This document shows, piece by piece, positions 22,695 through 35,310 of a stretch of DNA of 64,000 nt (positions are counted from its first letter, which is position 1; every line of letters begins with the position of its first letter). Location: the NCBI RefSeq assembly GCF_036884655.1, contig NC_088342.1, positions 32,851,001-32,915,000 on the forward strand. Reading direction: 5' to 3'. Both the position numbers and the translations under genes were made by a program. The notes beneath the pieces were generated by a model, which ran no database searches, was not told the DNA's origin, and saw only the letters and a program-made list of their open reading frames with translations. The DNA comes from Musa acuminata AAA Group. Taxonomy: Eukaryota > Streptophyta > Magnoliopsida > Zingiberales > Musaceae.

Positions 22695-24687
22695 TGCTTT
22701 TCATGAGTTATTGTTAATTTAGTTAAGAAAAATTATTTTTCTTAAAAATTGCATGTTTAATAATGTAATGAAAATGTAAAAAAATTGGGATCATGCTAGT
22801 AATTTTGAAAATGATAATGAAAATTACATGTTTTATGTTAAAGGAATAAAATATTAGATTTAAATCTAATGATAATCCTATATATGTTTTTCAAGAAGAA
22901 ACAATGTGTATCTTGATGATTTTTGATTTTGATTTAAACCATGCTTAATGTCTTAATGAAAATGTTAAGAGGTTTGATATCATGCTTAATGTGAAATTAT
23001 GCCTGATGATGTTTGTGATTCATGGCTTATTGATCTTTGTCGCAATGAAAATTACTTTTTCGGTTATAAACAAGATGTATGGTTTTTATGATGAAACTTA
23101 TTTTTCGATCCTAAATGTTGATGCATGTTTTTATTTGGCATAAATGAAAAAGGCATGCTTCTGTGAAATCAATCTTATGAATTGAGAAATATTTCTCCTT
23201 GATAAATTTCTCTACTTTATCGACTTTTCAAAAAGGGGAGACTAATGAACCTATCTTTTCTTTATAATCTCTTGAAAATGATTTTGATTTGACGATTTGA
23301 ATTTGAATGAGATTTATCTCGATTTCTTAGAATTACTTGAGATTTTTTTTAATCAAGATATCTTCTTTGTACTCCTACGATATTTCTTGGTATTTTACTA
23401 AAGAAGAGATTTTCTATATGAATCATAAGATTTCTTATGCATGAATTAAAATCTCTTTCTCCTACATTTCCTTTTACGATTTACTAAAGATAATATCTTT
23501 TTTGAAATTCATGACTTAAAATTTCATTTAAATATCTTTTATTATTTGATCTCCTAAGATTTATCTTTGAATATTTAAGAGGAGATTTATCAAAATGAAT
23601 CATGTCTTTTGGTATTCACATGATCTCATCTTTCATGATATAATTTTTTTGTCTTTGTATAATTCCTTATATTCTTGAAGTATATCTCATCACCTAATTC
23701 TTTTTGATATTCTTCATATGATAATATGAATGCATGAAATACTCATGATATTATTTTGATACTCTAAAATGATATAAATTTGCTAGCTTATGAGTATCAT
23801 GTATGATATGATAATTAATTTATTTTTAGTATCATGCATAGAGTAAGGATGATATGTAAAGTTTTAAAATTGTGCATGTTGTAAAGTGAAACTATAATGA
23901 TGCACAAACATATTGAAATAAGGTTGATACTTTACGTTTGTCATGATGTGAAGATTGATAAAAAGGGAAAAGAATTACAACATTGTATTCTTCCCTTCTA
24001 TTTGACAATAACATAGGGGGGGCAAATTTTGCTAGCTTGCATACTTCAAGAAGAAGCAAAAAGCTTTCTCATCTCAAAAGATGCAAAAATCTTGCCAACT
24101 TTTATATGCGTAAAATTTGTTAGCTCACAAATTGTAAGGAGAAAAACTTGTTAGCTTGCTTGCACATCTAAAGAAAAGTAAAAATCACAAACGTACATAT
24201 CGGAAAGAGAGGCAAAACATATTAGTTTGCTTATATCAAAAGCAAGAAATCTATCTTGCATTTGCTTTCGAAATATTGCTAGCTTACACTTTCTAAAATA
24301 ATGATAATTTTTTTTACTAGCTTGTATATTGTAGAACTTGCTATCTTACTACCTTACATATCTAAAATGTGATAGCTTGCATGTTCTAATATGATATAGT
24401 ATCTAACAAATTTTTGCTAACTTATATAAAACTGAAGATTATATTTATTATGCAATGATTTGAACTAATATCTCGAACACTTGATAGTTGCACTTCTCCT
24501 TTTTGTTGATGACAAAGGGGGAGAAGTACGATGATGTTATACATAAGTTTATGATAACATATTGCTTGGATTTTTTAATCCAAGAGTTTTATCAATATGG
24601 CATATTGATAAGGGGAGTTTGTTTAAACTCTAGGAGTTAAGGTTAACCCTGTCATCAATTGGTTATCATCATCAAAAAGGGGAAGAT
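22695..24687 (+). other. Non-coding internal region of array copy 1
   Basis: AT-rich counterpart of 17320-20571 but shorter, with no pol. Near its end are a tract at 24011-24017, CAAAGGGGGAGA near 24515, the four-hairpin series (24566-24650) and the final tract AAAAAGGGGAAGA before the LTR at 24688. Confidence 0.75.
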
Positions 24688-26265
24688 TGTTGAATCTCGG
24701 ATTTTGACGATAAAACCAATTGATAGTTTTATGATTTAATTTATGTTTTGAGTGACGCAGGAAGCTTCGATCAAGGAGAGACAATTAAAGTAAGAAGAAT
24801 CATGTTGGGTCGGAGCAAACATGTCAAAAGATTAGACATCAGGCCGAAGGATCGGTCGACGTATCAGCAGAAGGCTTCGGGTTATGAATTTAGGCATCGG
24901 GCCAAAAAGAGTAGATATTGCGCCAAGGATATCGAAGTTGTGGAGGTCAACTAACCAATTAGGCAATAGGCTGCAAGAGAGGACGATGCGCCGAAGAATT
25001 GGATGAAGCGTCGATGAACCAATGACATGCCGGACAACATGATTTAAGTTTTGCGATAATTTTCTAGGTCAAAGTTAGCTTTTATATATGCATGATTAAC
25101 TATAATAGTAAGGCATAAAGCAAAATGAAGTCCCGGAGTCAAGAACGTGATTTCGTTGGGAGTTCGGGAATTCGTCGGAAGTTTTACCGGAATTGACCGA
25201 GAAGTCCTGGAGCTTGGCAAAGAAACTCATTGGAACTCTCCAAGAAGATCATTGTGAAGTCCAGGAGCTTACCGGGAATCTGCTGGAACATTGCCAAGAG
25301 ATCATCGGAAGTTCGCCGGAAGATCACCGGAAGAAACCTAAACTTACAGACTTTGTTTAGCTTAGTAAATGTCTTAAAATTCATAGTTAGTATATAATTA
25401 GGATTAGAATTGGGCCAACCTAATTATGGGATAGTTGGGCATAAGTTTGGGCTATGTTGGCCAAGAGAAAGGCCCAAACAATGACAAAATAGGTAAAACC
25501 GTCATGACATAGTCTTCGAGACTATGTCAGGCAGTGGTACCACCAGTCTGGGTGGTGGTACCACCTGCACAGTCTTCTAGGTGGTGGTACCACTAGACTG
25601 GGTGGTTGTACCATCAAGTGTCAGGCTGCAGGCGATGGTACCGCCCAGTACATGCGGTGGTACTGCCCGTACCCTGAAATTACAGGGGATTTAAATTTTG
25701 GCTCCATTTTTTAAGTCATTTAGGGTCTATAAATACCCTAGCTATTTATGCATAGAAAAGCAACAAAAGTGAACAAAAACTCTATGTTTCTATAGTTGAA
25801 AACCCTTGTAAAGTATATAATCCCTCATCCTAAAGTTTAGAGACCATTCTAAGGGAGAGTGTGAGGGAAGCATTATAAAAAGGGGGAGTAAATGTTCTCT
25901 TCTGAGCCTGCAAAAGGAGAATAGAGTTATAAAAAGGAGGTTGATCTTTGCCTATTAAAGAAAGATCATTAGTGGATGCCGATAGCATCGACGGAAGATG
26001 GAAGAGGAATCAACGGAGTAGATGTAGGTCACGGCGACAGAACTACTATAAAAACTTGGTTTGCATTTCTATTCTTGCTATTTACCTTCACTGCAAACTA
26101 CTTGCTTTACTTCCATTATACTTACGAATACGATTTCAAAGTTAACATCTCTCCGAAATGATTTTTATCGAAATAAGTTTTAATCTAACGATAATTTTTT
26201 AAATTGACGTAATCTTTTCGCTGCACTAATTCACCCCCCCTCTTAGTGCCGACTCGTTCCTAACA
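24688..26265 (+). repeat. Sirevirus-like array LTR 2 (shared central LTR)
   Basis: TGTTGAATCTC...CCTAACA, 1578 bp. It acts as 3' LTR of the first unit and 5' LTR of the second, and is followed directly by a primer site (TTGGTATCAGAGCC). Its palindromes are mostly of the GGTGGTACCACC type. Confidence 0.85.
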
Positions 26266-27268
26266 GTTGGTATCAGAGCCACGTTTTTCTCATTTGGTTT
26301 AACACCTAAAGAGAAATGACTCTTTTCGGCTTTTAAGAGGGTCACTCTCTCATTCATCCTTTCTTGTTCAATGGGACGGACTACACATACTGGAAAACTT
26401 GAATGAGAGTTTTCTTGCTTTCATTATATTTGAATTTATGGAATATTATCGAAAGTAATTTTCGAAGGTCTTCTCTTCCAATGAACCATTTGAATGATTT
26501 GAAGAAATTTTTTTTTATTTAAATGCTAGAGCTATAAATGCTCTATTTTGCGCTTTAGACAAAAAAGAATTCAATCGAATTTCTATGTGCGAAACGACTT
26601 TCGATATTTGGCACACTTTTGAAATCACACACGAAGGCACTACTAGAGTTAAAGATTCTAAAGTCAATCTTTTAATGCACGATTTTAAACTATTTTGAAT
26701 GAAGCCAAGCAAAATCATTATTGACATATACACCCGTTTGATGGATGTCGTCAATGATTTAAAAGTACTTGGCAAATATTTTTCAAAATTTGAAATTGTT
26801 AATAAAGTTTGATGATCACTTTCTAAAAATTAGGATTTGAATGTAACGATAATACAATAATTAAAAGATTTGAACCATTTTCCAATCGAAGAATTAATTT
26901 AGTCTTTAATGACCTATGAAATAAGTTTTATGACACATGTGGCACAAAACGAACTCGAGAACAACATTCCAAAGAACATGAAGGATTTCAGACTAAGAAC
27001 AATCGAAGATCACTTGAGCATAAGCTCAAGTGATAATGAACTTGAACTCCTCACTATGAAATTTAAAAAGTTCATGAAACAAAAATTAAAGTACAAAAAG
27101 AACACAACTACTTGCTATGAATGCAAGAAGAGGGAACCACTTTGGGACGAATCGAGCTCATCCGAAGACGATGATAAAATCAACAAAGGCGAGGTGCCAA
27201 ACTACGCCGTAACAACTTTCGACGATGAGGTAATCAAAATACCCTTAGTTTACTTTGAAATTATATAA
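26266..27268 (+). pseudogene. Broken gag of array internal 2
   Basis: The ATG is at 26316 in the same context as the intact gag. There are early stops (a TAA within the FQEGH region) and several frameshifts. The last 119 codons (26909-27268) are open and encode the Gag C-terminus with knuckle-less CYECKKREPLWDESSSSED and the ending VIKIPLVYFEII. Several substitutions are shared with internal 1 but not with the young element. Confidence 0.8.
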
Positions 27269-29279
27269 TGCTTTTCATGAGTTATTGTTAATTTAGTTTA
27301 GAAAAATTATTTTTCTTAAAAATTGCATGTTTAATAATGTAATAACAATGTAAAAAATTGGGATCATGATAGTAATTTTGAAAATGATAATGAAAATTAT
27401 ATGTTTTATGTTAAAGGAATAAAATGTTAGATTTAAATCTAATGATAATCCTATGTATGTTTTTCAAAAAGAAATAATGTGCATCTTGATGATTTTTTAT
27501 TTTGATTGAAACCATGATGTCTTAATGAAAATGTTAAGAGGTTTGATATCATGCTTAACGTGAAATTCTGCATGATAATTTTTATGATTCATGGCTTATT
27601 GATCTTTGTCGCAATGAAAATTACTTTTTTAGTTATAAACAAGATGGATGGTTTTTATGATGAAACTTATTTTTCGATCCTAAACATTGATGCATGTTTT
27701 TATTTGGCATAAATGAAAAAGGCATGCTTCTATGAAATCAATATTATGAATTGAAACACTAAAAAGAAGAAATATTTCTCCTTGACAAATTTCTCTACTT
27801 TATCAACTTTTCAAAAAGGAGAGACTAATGAACCTATCTTTTCTTTAGAATCTCTTGAAAATGATTTTAATTTGACGATTTGAATTTAAATGAGATTTAT
27901 CTTGATTTCTTAGAATTACTTGAGATTTTTTTAATCAAGATATTTTTTTTGTACTCCTACGATTTTTCTTGGTATTTTACTAAAGAAGAGATTTTTTATA
28001 TGAATCATAAGATTTCTTATGAATTGAAATCTTTTTCTCCTACATTTCCTTTCGCGATTTACTAAAGAGAATATCTTTTTCGAAATTAATGACTTAAAAT
28101 TTTATTTGAATATCTTTTATTATTTGATCTCCTAAGATTTATCTTTAAATATTTAAGAGGAGATTTGTCAAAATGAATCATATCTTTTGGTATTCACATG
28201 ATCTCATATTTCATGAAATGATTTTTTTTGTCTTTGTATAATTCCTTGTATTCTTGAAGTGTATCTCATCACCTAATTTTTCTTGATATTCTTCATGTGA
28301 TGATATGAATGAATGAAATACTAATGATATTGTTTTGATGCTCTAAAATGATATAAATTTGCTAGCTTATGAGTATCATGTATGATATGATGATTAATTT
28401 ATTTTTAGTATCATGCATAGAGTAAGAATGATATGTAAAGTTTTAAAATTATGCATGTTGTAAATTGAAACTATGATAATGCACAAACATATTGAAATAA
28501 GGTTGATATTTTACCTTTGTCATGATGTGAAGATTGATAAAAAGGGAAAAGAATTATAATATTGTATTCTTCCCTTCTATTTGACAATGACGTAGGGGGA
28601 GCAAATTTTGCTAGCTTGCTAACTAGCTTATATATTTCAAGAAGAAGCAAAAATCTTTCTCATCTCAAAAGATGCAAAAATCTTGCCAACTTTCATATGT
28701 GTAAAATTTGTTAGCTCACAAATTATAAGGATAAAAACTTGCTAGCTTGCTTGCACATCTAAAGAAAAGCAAAAATTACGAACGTACATATCGCAAAGAG
28801 AGGCAAAACTTATTAGTTTGCTCATCTCAAAAGCAAGAAAGCTATCTTGCATTTGCTTTCGAAATATTACTAGCTTACACTTTCTAAAATGATGAAAAAA
28901 CTTTTTGCTAGCTTGTATGTTGTAGAACTTGCTATCTTACTACCTTGCATATCTAAAACGTAATAGCTTACATATTCTAATATGATGTAGTACTTAACAA
29001 ATTTTTGCTAACTTACATAAAATGGAAGATTATATTTATTATGCAATAATTTGAACTAATATGTCAAACACTTTGATAGTTGCACTTCTCCTTTTTGTTG
29101 ATGACAAAGAGGGAGAAGTATGATGATGTTTTGCATAAGTTTATGATAACATGTTGCTTGGATTTTTGAATCCAAGAGTTCTATCAATATGACATATTGA
29201 TAGAGGGTGTTTGTTTAAACTCCGGGAGTTAAGGTTAACTCCGTTATCAATTGGTTGTCATCATCAAAAAGGGAGAGAT
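27269..29279 (+). other. Non-coding internal region of array copy 2
   Basis: Collinear with 22695-24687, AT-rich, without pol. It carries the hairpin series at 29158-29241 and a decayed final tract (AAAAAGGGAGAGA). Confidence 0.75.
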
Positions 29280-30752
29280 TGTTGAATCTCAGATTTTGAT
29301 GATGAAACCAATTGATAGTGTTTATGATTTAATTTTTATTTTGAGTGACGTAGGAAGCTTCGATCAAGGAGAGGCAATTGAAGCAGGAAGAATCATGTTG
29401 GGTCGGAGCAAATATGTCAAAAGATTAGACGTCGGACCGGAGGATCGGTCGATGTATCGACAGAAGGCTTCGGGCGGTGAATTCGGGCATCAGGCCAAGA
29501 AGAACAGATATTGCGCCAAGGATGTCGAAGTTGTGGAGGTCAACTGGCCGATTTGGCAATACACTACAAAGAGGGCAATGCGCCGAAGAATCGGACGAAG
29601 CGTTGATAAACCAATGACATGTCGAACAACATGATTCAAGCTTTGTGATAATTGTCTAGGTCGAAGTTGGTTTTTATGTGTGCATGATTAACTACGATAG
29701 CAAGGCATAAAGCAAAATAAAGTCCCAGAGTCAAGAACGTGATTTTATTGAGAGTTTGAGAGTTCGTCGAAAGTTCGGATGTTCGTCAGAAGTTCTGCCG
29801 GAATTGATCTAGAAGTCCTAGAGCTTACCAAAGAAGCTCGTCGAAACTCGCCAAGAAGATCATCATGAAATCTAGGAGCTTGCTAATTGGGATTAGAATT
29901 GGGCCAACCAAATTAAGAGATAGTTGGGCCCAAGTTTGGGCTGTGTTGGGCCAAGAGAAAGGCCCAAACAATGACAAAACAAGTGAAACCGTCATGACAC
30001 AGTCTTCGAGATTTTGTCAAGTGGTGGTACCACCAATCTGGGTGGTGGTACTACCTATATAGTCTTCTAGGCGATGGTACCACTAGACTGGGTGCTGGCA
30101 CCACCCAGTGTCAAGCTGCAGACAGTGGTACCACCTAGTGCAGGTGGTGGTACCGCTCGTACCCTGAAATTATAGGGGATTTAAATTTTAGCTCTATTTT
30201 TGAAGTCATTTGGGGTCTATAAATACCCTAGCTATTCCTGCATAAAGAAGCAAGAAAAGTGAATAAAAACTCTATGTTTCTAAAGTTGAAAACCCTTGTA
30301 AATTATAGAGTCCCTCCTCCTAAAGTTTAGAGACCATTCTAAGGGAGAGTGTAAGGGAAGCTTTGTAAAAAGGGGGTGGAAAAATTCTCTCCTGAGCCTG
30401 CAAAAGAAGAATAGAGTTGTAAGAAAGATGTTGATCTTCGCCTATTAAAGGAAGATCATTAGTGGATGCCGGTGGCCTCGACGGAAGGGAAATCGATAGA
30501 GTGGATGTAGGTCACGACGACCGAACCACATAAAAACTTGGTTTGCATTTCTATTCTTGCTATTTACCTTCACTACAAACTACTTACTTGCTTTACTTCC
30601 ATTATACTTACGAATATGATTTCAAAGTTAACATCTCTCTGAAATGATTTTTGTCGAAATTGTTTTTAATCGAATGAAGATTTTTTAAACCAACGTAATC
30701 TTTCCGTTGCACTAATTTAAGCCCCCCTCTTAGTGCCGACTCATTCCTAACA
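29280..30752 (+). repeat. Sirevirus-like array LTR 3
   Basis: TGTTGAATCTC...CCTAACA, 1473 bp. Part of the CGG-rich zone is deleted relative to LTR 2 (around 29880). It is followed by M1 sequence ACTTGGAAGTACC. Confidence 0.85.
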
Positions 30753-32140
30753 ACTTGGAAGTACCTCTTAGATATCTTAATATCAATTTCATTACTGCCC
30801 AATGTTCCTTACCTGGATTAGAGAGAAATCGATTGACATCTCCAATTGCATGAGCTATATTTGACCTAGTACAAACCATAACATACATCAAACTGCCTAT
30901 TGCAGATGAGTAAGACACTTTGGACATTTCTTCTTTTTTTTTCCTCACTTGTAAGATATTATTTCGAACTAAACTTGAAATGACCTGCAAGTGGAGAACA
31001 AACTGCTTTAGCTTTTCTCATGTTGAATCTTTCAAGAACCTTTTCAATGTAGGTCTCCCGAGATAGCTAAATCTTTCCCTTTTCCCTATCACGAAGAATC
31101 TTCATACCAAGTATTTATTTTACCGATCTCAAGTCTTCCATAGCAAAAGACTTAGCTCTCTTTTAAGCTTTTCAATTTTACTAGCATCATGGCCAACAAT
31201 CAGCATATCATTAACATATAGTAGGAGAATAATGAAATCATCATTTGAAATTTTTTTTGTAAACACACAATGATCAGATGTGGTTTTATTGTACCCTTGG
31301 CTCATCATAAAGGAATCAAACTTCTAGTACTACTGTCTAAGTGCTTGTTTAAGTCTATATAAGCTTTTCCTAAGCTTGTACACTAGATTTTCTTTTCGCT
31401 TGACTTTGAAACCTTTTGGTTGCTTCATATAAATTTCTTCTTCTAAGTCACCTTAAAGAAATGCTGTTTTCACATCAAGTTGCTCAACTTCTAAATTCAA
31501 GCAAGTAGCCAAACCAAAAATAACTCTGATAGAGGATATTTTCACTACAAGAGAAAATATTTCTTTAAAGTCAATACATTTCTTCTAATTAAATCCTTTC
31601 ACAACTAGTTATGCCTTGTATCTTTGTTGTGAGCTATTATTTTCAGTCTTCAATTTGTAAACTCATTTATTCTTGAGAGATTTTTTTCCTTTAGGCAACT
31701 TTACTAAGTCATAGGTGTCGTTCTCAAGCAACGATCTTATCTCTTCTTGCATGACTTTAGCTTCTTTGTAAGTTTCTAGCTCTCCTCATCAGTAAACATA
31801 ACATACTCATGTATAGGATATCTAGTAGATGGTTGTGGCTCTATTGTGGATCTTCTCAATGAAATCTCAACTAGTGGTGGAGGTGCTTGTTCAATTGGTT
31901 TAACATCATCAAATGTAGGAGCATCGTCATTGACATTCTCACCAAAATCTTCTTATTCATCTCCCCCAGGATCATTGTGAACTATAGGTGAAGGAACTGG
32001 ACCCAAACTCTAAGTAATATAAACAGAGGTTTTTGGCTTCTCAATATTATCACTATTATCAAATAATTGGTCTTTCAGAAATACAACATCTCTACTTCTA
32101 ATAATCTTCTTATTCACTAGATCTCATAATATGTACCCAA
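30753..32140 (-). pseudogene. M1 reverse transcriptase region
   Basis: Minus-strand copia reverse transcriptase with many lesions. The polymerase box reads YVND at 31218-31207, so one catalytic aspartate of YVDD is replaced. The open stretch 30990-30730 encodes the end of the domain (SYSSAIGSLMYVMVCTRSNI), then sequence linking to RNase H before the nested array interrupts. Confidence 0.75.
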
Positions 32141-33009
32141 ACTCTTTATGACCATATCCCAAGAAAATGCATGCTTTTGCTTTATTATCAAGCTTGGACC
32201 TCTCATCTTTGGAAATATGAACAAATGCTTTATACCCAAATACTCAAGTATTTATAAGATATATATTTTCCTTTCCATACTCTCTCTGGAACATCACCTT
32301 TCAGAGGAACTGATGGAGAAAAATTTATCAGGTCAACTATAGTTCTCACAACCTCCCCCCAAAATGACTTAGGTAACTTCGTGAGAAAGCATATACCTAA
32401 TCTTTTCTTTAATGTTATGTTCATCATTTCTACCACACTGTTTTACTGAAGAGTTTTAGGAACTGTTTTTTCAAGCCTAATACCATGGAACCTGCAATAA
32501 TTCTCGAAAGGACCATTGTACTCACCACTATTATCTACTCGAACACACTTTAGTTTTCTGCCAATTTTTCTTTCAACATTGACATGAAACTCTTTGAAAA
32601 CATCGAGTACCTGGTCTTTAGATTTCAAAGTCAAAGCCCATACTTTTCTAGAATAGTCATGAATGAAAGTAACAAAATAAAGAACACCTCTAAGAGTTAT
32701 AGTTTGCATAGTTCAAATATCAATATGAATCAAATCAATAACATCTGATCTTATAGATGATGGATATATATGAAAGATAATTCTATGTGTTTTTCTAACT
32801 AAGCAATGATCATAAGATTTAAGAGATGTACCTTGCAACTTTGGTAAGAACTGTTTTCTAGCGAGAGTTTGAAGTCCCTTCTCGTTGATATGACTAAGCC
32901 TCTTGTGCCAAAGGTCTATACTTTCACTCTTCTGAATTGCATTAATCTTTATTTTGTGTAGCTTAGGTTCCATGATATAAAAAGAGTTTAGCTTCTTTCC
33001 TATCGCCAC
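32141..33009 (-). pseudogene. M1 integrase
   Basis: Minus strand: the GAG-pre-integrase HHCC module at 33009-32713 (DLWHKRLSHINEKGLQTLAR, then HCLVRKTHR where the CxxC finger has lost one Cys), the catalytic core at 32709-32443 (FVTFIHDYSRKVW and VRVDNSGEYNG) and a C-terminal part at 32436-32230 (PKSFWGEVVRTIVDLIN). Three open pieces in different frames, so inactive. Confidence 0.8.
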
Positions 33010-34182
33010 AATTAGTGAACATTTAGTGAGTTTCCATTTACTTTCACCAAAATAGTGTGTAAATCACTCATTTATCAAGTCTGCTTGTAGATATCAAGTT
33101 AAGACAAATATCTGGAATATGTCTAATATATTTGAGTCTCAATTTGCTTCTAATACTAGTCTCCAAGTAAATATCTCCAATACCCACAATCTTAAATGTA
33201 CCATTTTTTCTCATTCTAACATTACCAAAATCACTAGCAATGTAAGATTTAAAAAAATTACCATGAGAAGTAACATGAAATTAAGCACTAGAGTCAATTA
33301 CCTAGTTACTATTCTAAGCTGCAAGACTGGCACAATAGTCATCACAAACAATAATGATATCACATTCAGTAGCAATTGTATTGGTCTCTTTCTAATTTTT
33401 CTTCCTTTAATTATGTTCTCGTTTCCAAAACCTAAATTTTTTCCTTATGTGACCTGACTTATTATAGTGGAAATATTTGATATCTCTTCTAGACTTGGAT
33501 CTTCCTCTATAACTATGTAGATTTCTACTATGACTTCTTTCAAGTCTTTCTTATTTTTCAGTAACAAATGCACTAGAAGAAGATTTTCCTTGTTCTTTCC
33601 TTCTAATATCTTTATTTAGTAAACTATCTTTAACCATATTTATAGTTAAAATTCCCTCTAGCGTGGAGTTATAAATTGCCACCATATACGGTTTCCAACT
33701 TTCTAGTAAAGAGTTGAAAAGTAATAATCCTTGCATCTCATCATCTATATTCATTTTCATAGCAACCAGCTTATTTATAAGACTCGGAAATAGGCTTATG
33801 TGCTCAATAATTTTTCACCATCTTTATACTTTAAATTTATAATCCTTTTGAGAAGAGAAATTCTATTTCTCACAATCTTTTTCACAAAGAGTTTTTCTAA
33901 CTTTTGCCAAACAACATCAGCTCTGGTTTCATCATAAATATGCTCATGCAAATTTATATTCTTCCGTCTTCTAATATAGATAATGGCTTTTATATGTTGA
34001 ATCTCCAATTCGTCATCTTCCATAGTAGAAGATTTATCTTTAACTTTGATGAGCTTATCTTTAACTTTAATGAGCTTATACAAATCTTTGCAATAGAGTA
34101 AATCTTCTATCATACACCTCCAAGTAGAATAATTTGATGAGTTCAATTTAATCATACCGTCTGACTCTTCTATTTCAATCAC
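33010..34182 (-). pseudogene. M1 gag-protease
   Basis: The Gag N-terminus at 34182-33796 reads IKLNSSNYSTWRCMIEDLLYCKDL, the copia Gag start. A second open piece at 33760-33551 (DDEMQGLLLFNSLLESWKPY) is the capsid C-terminus. A decayed zinc-knuckle and protease follow leftwards. P3 at 50262-51175 is the closest relative in the window. Confidence 0.8.
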
Positions 34183-34212
34183 ACAAGAAAAAAACTAGCA
34201 CCAAACAATATG

Positions 34213-34226
34213 TTGCTCTAATATCA
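34213..34226 (-). other. M1 primer binding site
   Basis: The minus strand reads TGATATTAGAGC next to the LTR, a decayed initiator-Met-tRNA complement. Confidence 0.65.
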
Positions 34227-34228
34227 CT

Positions 34229-34590
34229 TGTTGGGAAAAATAATTATAGCAAAATAATTCTTTTTCTTCTTTGTATATCAAAATAGGTTCCTCATCAAAA
34301 CACAACTTGTTATCAAAAGTAAGTATTAACTAAAGCAGCATTAACAATAGAACAATAAATCAATCATAAAATTTGAGCCAAAACCAATGAAGTTTAACTG
34401 CTCAATCATCTAGCAAAAGCCTAAAAAAATTTAACTTTTTCTCTTCTTTTCTCTTTATTTCTTTCTCACGCCGCCACTATTCGTCACTGTCCTCACTATA
34501 CATAACTTTGTAGTTTCCTTTTTTTTTTAATAAATCAGATTTGAGCTTTATGTCTAAATCATCTAATCCAAGCCCGAGCTGGACCTAACC
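34229..34590 (-). repeat. M1 5' LTR (right side)
   Basis: Begins TGTTGGGAAAAATAATTATA. The right end is GGACCTAACC, where a terminal CA has probably mutated. It is homologous to 12012-12355 and to the P3 LTRs in reverse. Confidence 0.7.
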
Positions 34591-34716
34591 TAGATAAAAC
34601 TTATAGTTTATATTCATGCTAAATTTCAGATTGGCATATTCCATGTATTGATCTCTCATTGCAACGTAGACATGCTTCTTAACGATCCAGGTTGTTGTGT
34701 AGGCATCTTGGCAGCA

Positions 34717-34721
34717 GCTTG
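34717..34721. repeat. Target-site duplication GCTTG (left)
   Basis: GCTTG next to the LTR start at 34722 recurs at 48179-48183 after the right LTR. Confidence 0.85.
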
Positions 34722-35310
34722 TGATGAGATATAAAGTGAAATAAACTTTTATATATAAACAAATACTAGCAGGCTATAACACGTAGCATAATTAAATGAA
34801 ATCACAATCAAATAGAACACCAAGATATACATGGAAAACCCCTCCAATGTGAAGAGTAAAAACCATGGGGCAAACTAGAGATAATCCACTATAAGAATAA
34901 TGAATATACAAATCTCAATCTCTTGCCCAAAACCCTAGCAACAATTACAAGAAAATAACTGGGATACAAGGATCACGTCACTATGCTCAAAATTCTAAAT
35001 CCTCCCTAATTCTCCCCAAGTAATCACAGTAAGAATCTACTGTAGATTTGATCTAACTTGAGATGAGAATTCTGCTGGATGATTGAGAATAGTCTCTCTG
35101 CGTTATTCTTGTTTTCTTCCCTTTCTTTCTCCTTGGATTTTTATCTTTTTCTCCTCCTTTTTGCTGCTGCCCTCGTTGCTACCCTATTTATGCCTATTTT
35201 CCAAGCCACCACATACCCCCCTAATATGAATTAGGGTTAGGTTAAGTGAAGAGGTGGGCTGTGGGTTGATAAAGCCCACCATGGGCTGAATGTGGGTTGT
35301 TAACCCAACA
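34722..35310 (-). repeat. M2 3' LTR (left side)
   Basis: TGATGAGATATAAAG...CCCAACA. It is followed on the plus strand by ATCTCCCCCTTC (35311-35322), the complement of a polypurine tract. Confidence 0.85.

Larger units (their letters stand above)
12870..30752 (+). mobile_element. Sirevirus-like LTR-internal-LTR-internal-LTR array
   Basis: Three related LTRs (12870-14424, 24688-26265, 29280-30752) alternate with two internal regions of nearly equal length (2997 bp after removing the young insert, and 3014 bp). Each internal region has a primer site, a broken gag, a long non-coding AT-rich part and a polypurine tract. No pol is present in either. Such a shared-LTR tandem is the expected product of unequal recombination between LTRs. 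The outer flanks are contiguous M1 sequence, but no 5-bp target duplication is visible. Confidence 0.8.
12012..34590 (-). mobile_element. Ty1/copia element M1, split by nested elements
   Basis: Minus-strand copia element with LTRs at 12012-12355 and 34229-34590. Its own sequence is 12012-12869 plus 30753-34590. The break falls between reverse transcriptase and RNase H, and the two halves join in order when compared with the related element P3 at 52800-52860. The 17.9 kb insert is an array of Sirevirus-like elements. Flanks GGACG and TAGAT do not match, so no target duplication is visible. It belongs to the same family as P3. Confidence 0.8.
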
